A DNA stretch of 64,000 bases from UBA8752 sp036159995 (GTDB taxonomy: Bacteria; Bacteroidota; Bacteroidia; Flavobacteriales_D; Sanyastnellaceae). Where the stretch lies: assembly GCA_036159995.1 (NCBI GenBank), contig JAYYEI010000070.1:1-64000 (forward strand), written 5' to 3'. Shown piece by piece: positions 62,920 to 64,000 of this stretch. Each line of letters starts with the position of its first letter. The stretch's first letter is position 1. A program made the translations under genes and the position numbers. The notes below the pieces were generated by a model. That model saw nothing but the letters and a program-made list of their open reading frames with translations. It did no database searches and was not told the origin of the DNA.

Positions 62920-64000
62920 GCCGCTTTCGGTTGTCGCCGGTTTTCGGTCCGGCGGCGCTGACGGACGGCCATGAGGGCGCCGGCGGTCATGATGAGACAG
63001 CCGAGCCAGAGCAGGTTGATCTGGGGGAAGACGATCGCCTGCATCACGATGAAGTCCCGTCGGATGGACAGGTTCTCCCAGATGACGGTCTCGAAGGTGG
63101 CTTCCGCCGGTCGGAATCCGTCGATGCGGACCTTGATGCCGCGGGTGTCCAGCGTGACCATGTCGGGGATGAGCAGACTGTCCCGAACGATGTAGAGGGC
63201 GGTGAAATTCGTGTCCGGGCCGTTGCCGGTCAGCCGGAAATGAGCGGCGACCGCGAGGTCCTTGTCGAGCAAGCCGAAGGCAGGTTTTTGGTTCAGCGTG
63301 ACGGCAGAGATGGAATCGAGGGCGAGGATGGATTTGCCGATGACGAGGCTGTCGCGTCGCATCAGGTCGTGCTTGCGGCCGTCCATCCAGCCGTCTTCAT
63401 CCGCCTCCGGATCGGAGACGCGGCCCCATTTGATGTGGGTGTAAAGGTCGCGGTTCCAGTAGCGCTTGGTATCGGGCTCGGGCGCGTTGCCCATCTGCTC
63501 GTTGAGTTGGATGCGCGGATCGAGGGTGAAGACAAAGGGGCCAGGCCGCCCGGCGGACCAGGGCTTGGCCTCTCGCTGCTGGCGCTCGTTGGGGATGGGG
63601 ATGAAGGTCCAATGGTCCTCCAGATCCGAGGTGAAATCCGGGCTGGCCGTGTGGCCTTGGAGACATTGGAAGAGGAAACCGTCCCGGGCGACGACCTGGC
63701 CGGCCTCGTAGGTCTCCGGCACCGTCTCGTAATAGTCCACGGCGAACTTGGCGTGGATGCCCTCCTGCCGCCGTTCGCGGTAGCAGACGTAGTACGGGCC
63801 CATGGGGATGGTGTCGCCTTCGAGCAGGAGCAGGTCCTCCTCGTTGGACAGCGCCTCACTCAGCATGGCGAGGTCGCCGAAATGGTTGGCGCTGATGATG
63901 TCCTTCTTGGCTGTGGACAGCACCGCCCCGAAGATGACCAGGGCGAACCCGATGTGGGAGAGACTGGCACCGGCGAAGTTCCACTGCCCTTTCAGCACCT
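62916..64000 (-). CDS. Cytochrome c assembly protein (CcmF/CcsA type), C-terminal part only
   Basis: The last 360 residues or so of a protein that continues beyond the right edge. The start of the visible part (WNFAGASLSHIGFALVIFGAVLSTAKKD) is a CcmF-like transmembrane segment with the conserved His used for haem handling. A long periplasmic domain follows (about 30-315 of the visible part). It has the GDTIPMGPYYVCYRERRQEGIHAKFAVDYYE beta-rich pattern and an acidic KYWN-like loop. A final helix (NLLWLGCLIMTAGALMAVR) precedes a basic tail. This is the C-terminal half of the large Bacteroidota cytochrome c biogenesis proteins. A GTG at the window edge is not taken as the start. Confidence 0.8.
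   Translation of the reverse strand, partial: VLKGQWNFAGASLSHIGFALVIFGAVLSTAKKDIISANHFGDLAMLSEALSNEEDLLLLEGDTIPMGPYYVCYRERRQEGIHAKFAVDYYETVPETYEAGQVVARDGFLFQCLQGHTASPDFTSDLEDHWTFIPIPNERQQREAKPWSAGRPGPFVFTLDPRIQLNEQMGNAPEPDTKRYWNRDLYTHIKWGRVSDPEADEDGWMDGRKHDLMRRDSLVIGKSILALDSISAVTLNQKPAFGLLDKDLAVAAHFRLTGNGPDTNFTALYIVRDSLLIPDMVTLDTRGIKVRIDGFRPAEATFETVIWENLSIRRDFIVMQAIVFPQINLLWLGCLIMTAGALMAVRQRRRTENRRQPKAA

Overview
The window is a gene-dense stretch of a high-GC member of the Bacteroidota, by appearance a marine or aquatic flavobacterial-type lineage. No rRNA is present, so a finer assignment is not possible. Supporting traits are: promoter boxes of the Bacteroidota -7 type (TAnnTTTG or TAnnTTCG) and almost no Shine-Dalgarno sequences; an S46 DPP7-type peptidase; TPR-PD40-OmpA envelope proteins resembling PorE of the type IX secretion system; 'DDGSC' Cys repeats in secreted proteins; a KdsC-DUF2520 pair; and a large CcmF/CcsA-type cytochrome c assembly protein. 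About 50 genes are seen. No gene-free stretch exceeds about 120 bases, and no tRNA, rRNA, CRISPR array, insertion sequence, prophage or replication origin was recognised.

Layout. 1-2.3 kb: a partial membrane gene and sixA, divergent from a DtxR/MntR-type regulator and a ZIP metal transporter. 2.3-10.6 kb: a tightly overlapping seven-gene minus operon (aminotransferase, heptose kinase, TrkH, UbiE/MenG, AroA, EI24 protein, Mpl). 10.7-12.1 kb: a sodium:solute symporter, back to back with recR and a large glycosyltransferase fused to a degenerate sugar-phosphate transferase. 14.8-20.5 kb: an acyltransferase E2, a TPR-PD40 envelope protein, an exonuclease and a glycosyltransferase. 20.5-25.4 kb: minus operon of an M16 peptidase pair, FtsE and a glycosyltransferase. 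25.4-33 kb: hutH, a secreted Cys-rich protein and a five-gene MacAB-like exporter operon ending in a lipid methyltransferase. 33-45.5 kb (minus): SDR, gyrB, an outer-membrane barrel, a giant TPR protein, a PorE-like protein, a dicarboxylate symporter and aroC. 45.6-51.5 kb: hutI, a CRTAC1-like FG-GAP protein and ftcD. 51.5-54.4 kb (minus): cutC, rplS, trmD and an aldo/keto reductase. 54.5-57 kb: ppc. 57-64 kb (minus): DPP7, DUF6438 lipoprotein, yidC, kdsC, DUF2520 and a cytochrome c assembly protein running off the edge.

How the genes fit together. Three histidine-degradation genes (hutH, hutI, ftcD) lie on the plus strand but are dispersed. The bifunctional FtcD implies the tetrahydrofolate-dependent route. 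DPP7, the M16 pair, the glutamate/dicarboxylate-type symporter and Hut enzymes fit a peptide- and amino-acid-eating life. LPS and wall genes (rfaE1, kdsC, mpl, glycosyltransferases, LmtA-like) and envelope proteins make up much of the rest.

The most unusual feature is regulatory. In at least seven genes a -7 box ends exactly four bases before the start codon, which predicts leaderless mRNAs. The recR/symporter pair fits two such promoters into 31 bases. The other main candidates for second looks are the glycosyltransferase fusion, the MntR operator between divergent promoters and the envelope gene cluster at 35.9-44.4 kb.
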